A DNA stretch of 64,000 nt from an uncultured Pelagibacteraceae bacterium (lineage in GTDB: Bacteria; Pseudomonadota; Alphaproteobacteria; Pelagibacterales; Pelagibacteraceae): positions 1 to 64,000 of the forward strand of contig CACLDE010000005.1 in the NCBI GenBank assembly GCA_902605645.1, read 5' to 3'. The notes beneath the pieces were generated by a model. The model made no database searches. It saw only the letters and a list, made by a program, of their open reading frames with translations, and had not been told where the DNA came from. Positions 21,163 to 30,509 of the stretch are shown piece after piece (position 1 is the stretch's first letter; each line of letters begins with the position of its first letter). The position numbers were made by a program, and so were the translations under genes.

Positions 21163-22035
21163 ATGGAAAAAGATCAAATAAATATTTTAAAGGATAGAGG
21201 TATTATCTCAATTGTAGGAAAAGATGCTAAAGAATTTCTTCAAAATATTATTACAAACGATATAAGAAATGTTAATAAAGAAAATAGTATCTTTTCAGGA
21301 ATTTTTACTCCTCAAGGAAAATATCTTTATGAATTTTTTGTAATAAAATCAGATGATGGATATTATTTAGAAAGTTCAGAAGAATATGTAGATGAACTAA
21401 AAATTTTTCTGGAAAAATATAAACTTAATTCGGACATTAAAATTAATAATATTTCAGATAATTATGTTGTGGGTGTGATTTCAAATGAAAAATTTGAAGA
21501 AATAAAAAAACAAGAGAATAAGAATGCTCAAACCATAATATATAGAGATAGCCCTATTTTTAAGGACCCACGATCAAAAAAATTGGGATCAAGAGTTTTA
21601 TCAAATCTTGAGAAATTATATCTAACAATAAAAAAATTAACCCTTAGCATTGAAGATAATAACAATTATTTTAGTGTGGCTCATGAGGCTGGGGTACCAA
21701 TTAAAAACTTGAGGGAATTACAAAATAACTTATTTGGACTTGAGGCTAATTTTGAGGATTTTTCAGCAATAGATTTTAAAAAAGGGTGTTATATAGGCCA
21801 AGAAAATACAGCAAGAATGAAATTAAAAAATAAAATAAGAAAGAAACTTTTGCCATTAATATCAAAAGATAATTTAAAAATTGGAAGCGAGATTACATTA
21901 AATGGTGAATTAATTGGTAAACTTTTAATTGGGAATCCCTACCCTTTTGGATTAATTAATATTTTCAATAAAAATTTATCGGAATTAAAAAATAAAGAAA
22001 TTTTAGTGGGTAAGCAAAAAGCAAAAATAATTTAA
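21163..22035 (+). CDS. ygfZ: YgfZ/GcvT-domain folate-binding protein
   Basis: FLQNIITNDIRNV and KGCYIGQENTARMKLKNKIRKKL (K-G-C-Y-x-G-Q-E signature). Confidence 0.88.
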   Translation: MEKDQINILKDRGIISIVGKDAKEFLQNIITNDIRNVNKENSIFSGIFTPQGKYLYEFFVIKSDDGYYLESSEEYVDELKIFLEKYKLNSDIKINNISDNYVVGVISNEKFEEIKKQENKNAQTIIYRDSPIFKDPRSKKLGSRVLSNLEKLYLTIKKLTLSIEDNNNYFSVAHEAGVPIKNLRELQNNLFGLEANFEDFSAIDFKKGCYIGQENTARMKLKNKIRKKLLPLISKDNLKIGSEITLNGELIGKLLIGNPYPFGLINIFNKNLSELKNKEILVGKQKAKII

Positions 22036-22037
22036 TT

Positions 22038-22745
22038 ATGATAGGGATTTTAGGTGGCATGGGTACTCAAGCTGGTTTAGATTTTTCCACGAAGTTGGCA
22101 AAATTATATAGAGGAAAACTAGATCAAAAATACCCAATTTTCGTTTTATATAATAAGTCTGATGTACCTAGAAGATTGAGTGACAAAAAAGTTTATAAGA
22201 AAGTTTATAGAAGTTTATATCAAGGTTGTGTTTTTTTACAAAAAAATAATTGTAAATTTATTACCATTCCATGTAATACCGCACATCATTGGTTCGATGA
22301 TTTAAACAAAAACGTAAAGATTCCAATACTGAGTATGCCTAAAGAAGTATTTGCATTTGCTAAAAAAAATTGCTCTCGAGGATCTAAAGTTGGAATTCTG
22401 GCAACTGAAAGTACACTAAACACTAAAATCTATCATAAATTTTTTGAAAAAAGATATAATTTAATTGAGCCAACACAAAACTTGCAAAAAAGAAATGTAA
22501 ATAAGTCTATTAACTTCGTAAAAAAAGGTAGGGTGAAAGAGGCAGAAAAAGTAATTAAGCCAGTTATAAAATATCTTTTAAAAATGAAATGTAAAAAAAT
22601 TATTCTTGCTTGCACTGAGCTTCCTGTAGCAATATTTGCTTATAAGTCTTTTAAGAAAATAAAATCTTCAAAAACCTTTTTTGATCCTAATTTGATTTTA
22701 GCAAAAGCAGCGATGAAAAAATATAATTTAAAGCGCAGTAAGTAG
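22038..22745 (+). CDS. aspartate/glutamate racemase family protein
   Basis: MIGILGGMGTQAGLDF, ITIPCNTAHHWF, KIILACTELP. Confidence 0.88.
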   Translation: MIGILGGMGTQAGLDFSTKLAKLYRGKLDQKYPIFVLYNKSDVPRRLSDKKVYKKVYRSLYQGCVFLQKNNCKFITIPCNTAHHWFDDLNKNVKIPILSMPKEVFAFAKKNCSRGSKVGILATESTLNTKIYHKFFEKRYNLIEPTQNLQKRNVNKSINFVKKGRVKEAEKVIKPVIKYLLKMKCKKIILACTELPVAIFAYKSFKKIKSSKTFFDPNLILAKAAMKKYNLKRSK

Positions 22746-22847
22746 TCTTGATAGTGATGCCAAAATACCATAACCACTTAACTCTATAAATAATACAATA
22801 AGGACAATAAGAATTATCTTTCTTCTTTTTCTAATAAACTCGACCAT
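22728..22847 (-). CDS. putative 39-aa single-TM microprotein
   Basis: ATG..TAA reads MVEFIRKRRKIILIVLIVLFIELSGYGILASLSRLLTAL; not in the supplied ORF track. Confidence 0.35.
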   Translation of the reverse strand: MVEFIRKRRKIILIVLIVLFIELSGYGILASLSRLLTAL

Positions 22848-22936
22848 TTAGAACCATAACATATTTCTTATAATGGCTAAATTGAAAAAATAATGATTTG
22901 TATACACAGGTTTAATTTTTATATATAGGAGTTCTG

Positions 22937-24622
22937 ATGGTTAAAATTAAGTCTGATATTGAAATTGCTAGAAAAGCAAAAATGCAGCCGATCGGCAATA
23001 TCTTAAAAAAATTTAAAATTCCTGATACTCCTTTTGCTTTTAGCCCAATGGGCCGTCATGTAGCAAAAATAAATTTAAGATATATTGAAACACTTAAAGA
23101 AAAAGAAAAAAATCTAGTGCTGGTAACTGCAATTACACCGACTCCTGCAGGAGAAGGCAAAACGACTACCTCAGTTGGATTAAATGATGGTTTGAATAAG
23201 ATTGGAATGAAATCAATTGTTTGTTTAAGAGAACCAAGTTTAGGTCCGTCTTTTGGTATGAAAGGTGGAGCTGCTGGAGGTGGTTATGCTCAAGTTGTAC
23301 CAATGGAAAGAATTAATTTGCATTTTACAGGGGATTTTCACGCTATTACAACTGCTCATAATTTATTATCAGCATTAATTGATAATCATATTTATTGGGG
23401 AAATAAATTAAATATAGACATAGAAAATATTGTTTGGAAAAGAGTCGTAGATTTAAATGATAGAAGTTTGAGGAAAATAAAAATTAATTTAGAGCAGCTT
23501 AAAACTAACCATCCCAGAAATGATAGTTTTGATATTACTGTAGCGTCTGAGGTCATGGCTATTTTTTGTTTATCAAATGACATTGGTGAATTAGAGAGAA
23601 AAATTGGTAATATTACAATTGCATATACAAAAAACAAAAAACCTATTTTTGCAAAAGATTTAAAAGCTCAAGGACCCATGACAGTATTATTAAAAGAGGC
23701 GTTTAGACCAAATGCAGTTCAAACTTTAGAAAATAATCTTGCAATTATTCATGGTGGTCCTTTTGCGAATATCGCTCATGGATGTAATTCAATCTTAGCT
23801 ACTAAAACTGCATTAAGATTGTCAGATTACGTAATTACTGAAGCAGGATTTGGTGCAGATTTAGGGGCAGAAAAGTTTTTAGATATTAAATGTCGTAAAG
23901 CAGGTCTTCAACCGAAATGCGTTGTCCTTGTTGCAACAATTAGGGCGCTAAAAATGCATGGTGGTGTTTTAAAAGAAAATTTAAAAAAAGAAAATTTGAA
24001 TGCTCTTAAAAAAGGTCTTCCAAATCTAGAAAGGCATATTGAAAATATAAAAAAATTTGGATTAGATCTTATTGTAGCTATTAACCGGTTTGAAACAGAT
24101 ACTAAAAAAGAAATTGAAATAATTAAGGATTTTTGCGCTAATTTAAATATTAAAGTGAGCCTTTGTACTCACTGGGCACATGGCGGGAAAGGTACGAAAG
24201 ATTTAGCTGAAAAGGTTGTAAAACTTTGTAAAAAAACAAAAAAATCAAAATTTAACTTTATTTACAATGATAAAAATTCATTAACAAAAAAAATTGAAAT
24301 TATTGCAAGCGAGGTTTATAGAGCAAGTGGTGTTGAATTTACAAAAGAGTCTAAAAACCAACTTAATAAAATAGAAAAAGCGGGGTACTCAAATTTTCCA
24401 ATTTGTATAGCAAAAACACAATATAGTTTTTCAGTAGATCCTAAATTAAAAGGGGCGCCTATAGGACACAATTTAAAAGTAAGAGATGTGAGATTGTCTA
24501 GTGGTGCTGAATTTGTGGTAGTAATTTGTGGATCGATAATGACGATGCCAGGATTACCAAGAGTACCTTCGGCTGATAAAATTAAATTAAATAAAAAAGG
24601 TGATATTGAGGGTTTGTTCTAA
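22937..24622 (+). CDS. fhs: formate--tetrahydrofolate ligase
   Basis: [56 protein letters not shown]. Confidence 0.97.
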   Translation: MVKIKSDIEIARKAKMQPIGNILKKFKIPDTPFAFSPMGRHVAKINLRYIETLKEKEKNLVLVTAITPTPAGEGKTTTSVGLNDGLNKIGMKSIVCLREPSLGPSFGMKGGAAGGGYAQVVPMERINLHFTGDFHAITTAHNLLSALIDNHIYWGNKLNIDIENIVWKRVVDLNDRSLRKIKINLEQLKTNHPRNDSFDITVASEVMAIFCLSNDIGELERKIGNITIAYTKNKKPIFAKDLKAQGPMTVLLKEAFRPNAVQTLENNLAIIHGGPFANIAHGCNSILATKTALRLSDYVITEAGFGADLGAEKFLDIKCRKAGLQPKCVVLVATIRALKMHGGVLKENLKKENLNALKKGLPNLERHIENIKKFGLDLIVAINRFETDTKKEIEIIKDFCANLNIKVSLCTHWAHGGKGTKDLAEKVVKLCKKTKKSKFNFIYNDKNSLTKKIEIIASEVYRASGVEFTKESKNQLNKIEKAGYSNFPICIAKTQYSFSVDPKLKGAPIGHNLKVRDVRLSSGAEFVVVICGSIMTMPGLPRVPSADKIKLNKKGDIEGLF

Positions 24623-24623
24623 A

Positions 24624-25823
24624 TTATTTCTTTTTATATTTAGCAGCTTCTTCAGATCCGCCAGTCGCACTACCTTTGCTGTAGGAATGAGCTCCCATTC
24701 CAGCTAACTTTCCGTCTTTTACAATTAAGTATTGTTCTCTTATTGGTTTTTTATCAAAAAAACATTCTAAGATTTCTCTTACACCAGCTGCATATCGAAA
24801 TTGGGCTGACAAAGAAGTTCCTGATGTATGAGGTGTCATTCCATGATTTGGCATAGATCTCCATACATGATCATTTGGCGCCGGTTGAGGAAACCAAACA
24901 TCTCCAGCATATCCACTTAATTGACCAGACTCTAAAGCTTTGGCTATAGCTTCTCTATTACAAATTTTACCTCTTGCTGTATTAATTATGTATGCACCTT
25001 TTTTCATTTTACTAATTAGTTGATCATCGAATAAGTTCTCGGTCTCAGGATGAAGAGGACAATTTATTGTCACGACGTCGCACACTTTTACTAAAGACTC
25101 AACGGACTCATGGAACGTTAAGTTTAACTCTTTTTCGACTGAATCTGGTAATTTGTGTCTATCAAAGTAATGTAAATGAACATCGAAAGGTTTCATTTTT
25201 CTTAATGCATCTAAACCTATTCTTCCTGCTGCAACTGTACCTACATGCATGCCTTCTACATCGTATGATCTTTGAACTGCATCAGCTATATTCCAGCCTC
25301 CGTCTTTAACAATTGTATGTTGGTTATGGTAGTCTCTTACAAGAGATAAAATCATCATAACGATATGCTCTGCAACTGATCTTGAATTGCAGTATGTTAC
25401 TTCAACTACATCTATTTTATTATCCATAGCTGCTTGCAAATCAACGTGATCAGAGCCGATACCTGCAGTGATAGCCATTTTTAAATTTTTTGCAGACTCA
25501 ATTTTTTCTTTAGTTAAGTAATATGGCCAGAAGGGTTGGGATATTACTATGTCTGCATCAACAAGTTCTTTATCAGCTTTGCAACCTTTTGCGTCTTTAT
25601 CGGATGTGACTACTAGCGTATGTCCGTTAGCCTCTAAAAATTTTCTTAAACCTAATTCTCCAGATACACATCCTAATAATTCTCCAGGTTTAAAATCTAT
25701 TCCTTTAGGAGTTGGTAATGACATACCATCTGGATATTTATTTAATTTTGGTAAACTTGATAAAGGGTAATTTTTTGGCATCCCTTTTTTTGGATCATCG
25801 TAAAGAACGCAAAGTATTTTCAT
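24624..25823 (-). CDS. fdh: NAD-dependent formate dehydrogenase
   Basis: D-2-hydroxyacid dehydrogenase fold; ITAGIGSDHVDL, VAAGRIGLDALRKMKPFDVHLHYFDRH, TPHTSGTSLSAQFRYAAG. Confidence 0.93.
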   Translation of the reverse strand: MKILCVLYDDPKKGMPKNYPLSSLPKLNKYPDGMSLPTPKGIDFKPGELLGCVSGELGLRKFLEANGHTLVVTSDKDAKGCKADKELVDADIVISQPFWPYYLTKEKIESAKNLKMAITAGIGSDHVDLQAAMDNKIDVVEVTYCNSRSVAEHIVMMILSLVRDYHNQHTIVKDGGWNIADAVQRSYDVEGMHVGTVAAGRIGLDALRKMKPFDVHLHYFDRHKLPDSVEKELNLTFHESVESLVKVCDVVTINCPLHPETENLFDDQLISKMKKGAYIINTARGKICNREAIAKALESGQLSGYAGDVWFPQPAPNDHVWRSMPNHGMTPHTSGTSLSAQFRYAAGVREILECFFDKKPIREQYLIVKDGKLAGMGAHSYSKGSATGGSEEAAKYKKK

Positions 25824-25889
25824 AATGTCAGTTGACTATTTACTCTTATTAAAGTCAATTCTTATTTAGATAGATTTAGCGTAGTTTTT

Positions 25890-25974
25890 TGGTGCGGTCG
25901 GAGAGACTCGAACTCTCATGGGAAAACCCACACGGCCCTCAACCGTGCCTGTCTACCAATTTCAGCACGACCGC
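25890..25974 (-). tRNA. tRNA-Leu (anticodon GAG), 3' CCA encoded
   Basis: GCGGTCGTGCTGAAATTGGTAGACAGGCACGGTTGAGGGCCGTG...GAGAGTTCGAGTCTCTCCGACCGCACCA; anticodon loop TTGAGGG, long variable arm. Confidence 0.95.
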
Positions 25975-26035
25975 ATAATTTATGCGACAATAAATGAATG
26001 ACAATTATTGTTCAAGTTGATAGACTAGAATTAGT

Positions 26036-27025
26036 ATGTCTGTACAGCAAGAAAATATAAAAAGTTCCGAAGAGATCTATAAAAAAATCTCAAAATTTGT
26101 GCCAGATGTCGAATGGAAGATACATCAGCCTCTTATAGAAAAAATAAATAAACTCAAAAAAGAAAAAAACGCTATAATTTTAGCTCATAATTATCAGACG
26201 CCAGAAATTTATCATGGAGTGGCTGATATTGCAGCAGACTCTCTAGCGCTTGCAGTAGAAGCTTCAAAAACTACAGCAGATAAAATAATTATGTGTGGAG
26301 TTCATTTTATGGCTGAAACAGCAAAACTTATGAGCCCAAACAAAAAGGTTTTTCTACCAGATATGAAAGCTGGTTGTTCACTATCTACATCAATAACTGG
26401 AGAAGATGTAAGAATGTTAAAACAAAAGTATCCTGGAGTACCTGTGGTTTCGTATGTAAATACATCTGCAGATGTTAAAGCAGAGACTGACGTGTGTTGT
26501 ACCTCTGCTAATGCTGTAAAAGTTGTGGAGTCTTTGAATGTCGATAGAGTAATTTTTTTGCCAGATCAATATTTAGCTGACTATGTTTCAAAAAATACAA
26601 AAGTAAAAATTATTTCATGGAAAGGGACATGTATAGTTCATGAACAATTTAGTGCAAAAGAAATCGAAGATATTAAGAAACAAAATCCAGGAATTAAAGT
26701 AATTGCTCACCCAGAGTGTCCTCCAGATGTGATTAAAGCATCTGATTTTACAGGGTCAACTTCTGGGATGATAAATTATGTAAAAGATAAGCAACCAAAA
26801 AAGGTTATGTTGGTAACTGAATGTTCGATGAGCGATAATGTTGAAGCAGACAATCCAAATGTTAGTTTCATTAAACCTTGTAACCTATGCCCTTACATGA
26901 AGAAAATAGATTTAAAGAAAATACTTGATTGTTTAGAAAATGAAACAAATGAAATATTATTAGATGATAAAACAATTGAAGCTGCTAGAAAATCTGTAAT
27001 TAGAATGACTGAAATTGGTCGTTAG
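26036..27025 (+). CDS. nadA: quinolinate synthase
   Basis: AIILAHNYQTPEIYHGVADIAADSLAL, HPECPPDV, CNLCPYMKKI 4Fe-4S cysteines. Confidence 0.96.
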   Translation: MSVQQENIKSSEEIYKKISKFVPDVEWKIHQPLIEKINKLKKEKNAIILAHNYQTPEIYHGVADIAADSLALAVEASKTTADKIIMCGVHFMAETAKLMSPNKKVFLPDMKAGCSLSTSITGEDVRMLKQKYPGVPVVSYVNTSADVKAETDVCCTSANAVKVVESLNVDRVIFLPDQYLADYVSKNTKVKIISWKGTCIVHEQFSAKEIEDIKKQNPGIKVIAHPECPPDVIKASDFTGSTSGMINYVKDKQPKKVMLVTECSMSDNVEADNPNVSFIKPCNLCPYMKKIDLKKILDCLENETNEILLDDKTIEAARKSVIRMTEIGR

Positions 27026-27029
27026 ATCA

Positions 27030-27860
27030 GTGCAAAAAATTAATCATAAGTATATAAATTCTGTAGTTAAAAAAGCCTTAAAGGAAGATCTCAAGCCAAT
27101 GGGTGATATCACTACTAGACTTGTAAAATTTAGTAATAAAAAAATTACAGCCAAAATAATAGCCAAGCAGAATGGAGTAATAGCAGGGATAGAATTTTGC
27201 AAACAAGCATTTAAATTGATTGGAAAAGAGTCAACTTTTAAATCTAAAATAAAAGATGGTAAGTTTATCAAAAAAAATAAAGTTATAGCTGAAATTTTAG
27301 CAAATACAAAAACTATACTTACAGCTGAAAGAACGGCTTTAAATTTTTTAAACCATGCCTCAGGAATAGCTACTACAACTAATAATTTTGTTAAAAAAGT
27401 TGGCAAAAAAACTAAAATTTGTTGTACAAGAAAAACAACTCCAAATTTAAGGTTATTAGAAAAATATGCAGTCAAACAAGGTGGGGGTTTTAATCATAGG
27501 TACAATTTAAGCGATGAAATTTTGATAAAAGATAATCATATAAAGGCTGCTAAAGATTTGAAAAAACTTGTTTCTAGAGCCTCTAAATCTAAAAAAGTTG
27601 TTACGGTTGAAATTGAAAACGTAAGTCAATTAAAAAAAATATTGGGACTAAAATTCAAAAGGGTTCTATTTGACAATATGAATATTGTTCAACTAAAAAA
27701 ATGTCTTAAAATTTGTAATAGAAAATACGAAACTGAGTATTCTGGCAACGCTAATTTAGGAAATATAAGAAAAATAGCTAGAACTGGAATAAATAGGATT
27801 TCTGTGGGTGCTATAACTCATAGCGCTAAAGCTTTTGACACAAGTTTGTTACTTGGATAA
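27030..27860 (+). CDS. nadC: nicotinate-nucleotide pyrophosphorylase (carboxylating)
   Basis: LKEDLKPMGDITTRLV, TAERTALNFLNHASGIAT, CTRKTTPNLRLLEKYAVKQGGGFNHRYNLSDEILIKDNH; likely GTG start at 27030 (ORF track starts at 27015). Confidence 0.94.
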   Translation: MQKINHKYINSVVKKALKEDLKPMGDITTRLVKFSNKKITAKIIAKQNGVIAGIEFCKQAFKLIGKESTFKSKIKDGKFIKKNKVIAEILANTKTILTAERTALNFLNHASGIATTTNNFVKKVGKKTKICCTRKTTPNLRLLEKYAVKQGGGFNHRYNLSDEILIKDNHIKAAKDLKKLVSRASKSKKVVTVEIENVSQLKKILGLKFKRVLFDNMNIVQLKKCLKICNRKYETEYSGNANLGNIRKIARTGINRISVGAITHSAKAFDTSLLLG

Positions 27861-30509
27861 TTCTGCTTGAGCTGCAGCTAATCTCGCTACCGGTACCCTA
27901 AAAGGAGAACAAGACACATAATCCAAACCGGTCTTAGAACAAAATTCTATACTTTTAGGATCTCCGCCGTGTTCACCACAAATACCAAGTTTAATATTTT
28001 TATTTGTTTTTTTACCTCTTGATGAGGCTATCTTGACTAATTCTCCTACTCCATTTTGATCAATGCTCACAAACGGGTCTACATCAAAAATTTTGTTATC
28101 AATATAATCATTTAAAAATTTACCCGAGTCATCTCTGCTTATACCAAATGTTGTTTGGGTTAAATCGTTAGTACCAAAACTAAAAAAATCTGCGTGTTTA
28201 GAGATATCTTTTGCCTGTAGCGCTGCTCTGGGTAATTCGATCATTGTGCCAACAGTGTAATCTAATTTTACTTTATTTTTTGTTTCAATTTCTTTAGCTA
28301 CTTGATTTACCAATGATCGCATTATTTTTAATTCAGATTCAACTGAAACCAATGGAATCATAATTTCAACAAAAGCAGATTTTATTTTTTCTTTTTTAAG
28401 TTCTATTATTGCCTCAAAAATAGCTCTGCACTGCATTTCATAAATCTCTGGGAAAGATATACCTAGTCTACAACCTCTGTGGCCAAGCATAGGATTTTCC
28501 TCATGTAGTTCTGATATTCTATCTCGAATTTCTTTAGATGCTAAATTTAAAGATCTCGCTACTTCGTCTAAATCTTTATCAGCTTTTGGTAAAAATTCAT
28601 GTAATGGTGGATCTAATAATCTTACAGTCACAGGAAGACCAGACATTACTTTAAAGATTTTTTTAAAGTCTTCTTTTTGGTAGGGCAAAAGTTTTGATAA
28701 TGCATGATTTCTATCCTCATTTGATCTAGAAAGTATCATTTGCCTTACTGATAATATCCTATCCTCGTCAAAGAACATATGTTCAGTTCTACAAAGTCCT
28801 ATTCCCTCAGCTCCAAAATCTCTTGCGGTTTTACTATCTTGCTCTGTTTCAGCATTTGTCCTAATTTTTAATTTTCTAAACTCATCAGACCATTTCATTA
28901 TTGTCGAAAAATATCCAGAAATTTCTGGTTTTACTGTTGGAACCAAGCCTTTCATAACCTTGCCGCTTCCCCCGTCTATTGTTATGATTTCACCTTCTTT
29001 AATAATTTCGTTGCCTGCTTTAAATTGTTTGTTCTCATAATCAATCGTTATCTCACTTGATCCCGAAACACATGGTCGACCCATTCCCCTTGCGACTACA
29101 GCAGCATGACTGGTCATTCCACCTCTAGCAGTCAAAATACCTTTTGCAGCATGCATTCCGTGAATATCCTCTGGTGATGTTTCTAATCTAACCAAAATTG
29201 TATCTTGCATCATATTATTCAATTTTTCTGCTTCATCCGCAGTAAAAACAACTTTACCACTCGCTGCACCAGGTGATGCGGGTAAACCAGATGCTATTAT
29301 CTCTTTTTTAACTTTGTCATCTAAAGTGGGATGTAAAAGTGTATCAATAGTATTTGGATCTATTCTTAGTATTGCTTCTTTCCTTGAAATTAATTTTTCC
29401 TTTACCATATCAACTGCAATTTTAATTCCTGCTTTAGCAGTTCTTTTTCCGGATCTTGTTTGAAGCATCCATAATTTATTGTTTTCAACTGTAAATTCAA
29501 TGTCTTGCATATCTCTATAATGTTTTTCTAATTTTATAAAAACTTTTTCTAATTCTTTATAAGCATTGGGCATTGCTTCTTGCATTGACAGTTCTTTTGA
29601 ACCTGACTCTTTTTTTGATTTTTTTGTAATATATTGTGGTGTTCTTGTGCCAGCAACCACATCCTCACCTTGAGCATTAATTAAATATTCCCCGAAAAAT
29701 GAATTTTCACCAGTAGACGGGTTTCTTGTGAAAGCTACTCCAGTAGCACAGTCACTACCCATGTTTCCAAAGACCATAGCTTGAACATTTACAGCTGTTC
29801 CCCATTCATCAGGTATTCTATTAAGTTTTCTGTAAGTTTTTGCTCTTTGACTCTCCCAAGATCTAAATACTGAGCTAATTGCTTCAATCAATTGTTCATT
29901 TACATCCTGAGGAAAATTTTTACCAGTTTTTTCTTTTACTAACTTTTTAAAATTTTCAATTAATCCATCCCAGTCAGAGGCATCAATTTCTGTATCTTGT
30001 AGAACACCTTTTGTAAGTTTGAAATTGTCTATCATTTCTTCAAATAGATGGCCTTCTACTCCCATTACTACATTGCTGAACATTTGAATAAATCTTCTAT
30101 AACTATCTTTTGCAAAGCGAGGATTTTTGGATTTTGTGGCTAACGCATTTACTGTTTTATCATTTAAACCTAAATTTAAAATAGTATCCATCATCCCAGG
30201 CATCGAGATTCTTGCACCAGACCTTACAGAAACTAAAAGTGGATTTTTCAAATCACCAAATTTTTTTAGTGTTTTTTTTTCAATTTTTTTTATCTCAGCC
30301 TTAATTTGAGATAAAATTTTAGCAGGCAATTTTTTTTTGTTTGAATAAAAAATATCACAGACTTCAGTGGTAATTGTAAAGCCAGGAGGCACAGGTAAGC
30401 CAAGCTTACCCATTTCAGCTAAATTAGCTCCTTTACCACCTAACAAGTTTTTTTTATTTTTAAGTTTACTAATCTTTTTATCATCAAAACTGAAAATAAA
30501 TTGTTTCAC
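27849..30509 (-). CDS. ppdK: pyruvate, phosphate dikinase
   Basis: LLGGKGANLAEMGKLGLPVPPGFTITTE, GGMTSHAAVVARGMGRPCVSG, LGICGEHGGDP. Confidence 0.97.
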   Translation of the reverse strand: MKQFIFSFDDKKISKLKNKKNLLGGKGANLAEMGKLGLPVPPGFTITTEVCDIFYSNKKKLPAKILSQIKAEIKKIEKKTLKKFGDLKNPLLVSVRSGARISMPGMMDTILNLGLNDKTVNALATKSKNPRFAKDSYRRFIQMFSNVVMGVEGHLFEEMIDNFKLTKGVLQDTEIDASDWDGLIENFKKLVKEKTGKNFPQDVNEQLIEAISSVFRSWESQRAKTYRKLNRIPDEWGTAVNVQAMVFGNMGSDCATGVAFTRNPSTGENSFFGEYLINAQGEDVVAGTRTPQYITKKSKKESGSKELSMQEAMPNAYKELEKVFIKLEKHYRDMQDIEFTVENNKLWMLQTRSGKRTAKAGIKIAVDMVKEKLISRKEAILRIDPNTIDTLLHPTLDDKVKKEIIASGLPASPGAASGKVVFTADEAEKLNNMMQDTILVRLETSPEDIHGMHAAKGILTARGGMTSHAAVVARGMGRPCVSGSSEITIDYENKQFKAGNEIIKEGEIITIDGGSGKVMKGLVPTVKPEISGYFSTIMKWSDEFRKLKIRTNAETEQDSKTARDFGAEGIGLCRTEHMFFDEDRILSVRQMILSRSNEDRNHALSKLLPYQKEDFKKIFKVMSGLPVTVRLLDPPLHEFLPKADKDLDEVARSLNLASKEIRDRISELHEENPMLGHRGCRLGISFPEIYEMQCRAIFEAIIELKKEKIKSAFVEIMIPLVSVESELKIMRSLVNQVAKEIETKNKVKLDYTVGTMIELPRAALQAKDISKHADFFSFGTNDLTQTTFGISRDDSGKFLNDYIDNKIFDVDPFVSIDQNGVGELVKIASSRGKKTNKNIKLGICGEHGGDPKSIEFCSKTGLDYVSCSPFRVPVARLAAAQAELSK

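Noticed and set aside
27044-27475. 143-aa minus-strand ORF
   Set aside because: Antisense shadow of nadC; hydrophobicity comes from antisense Lys/Asn codons.
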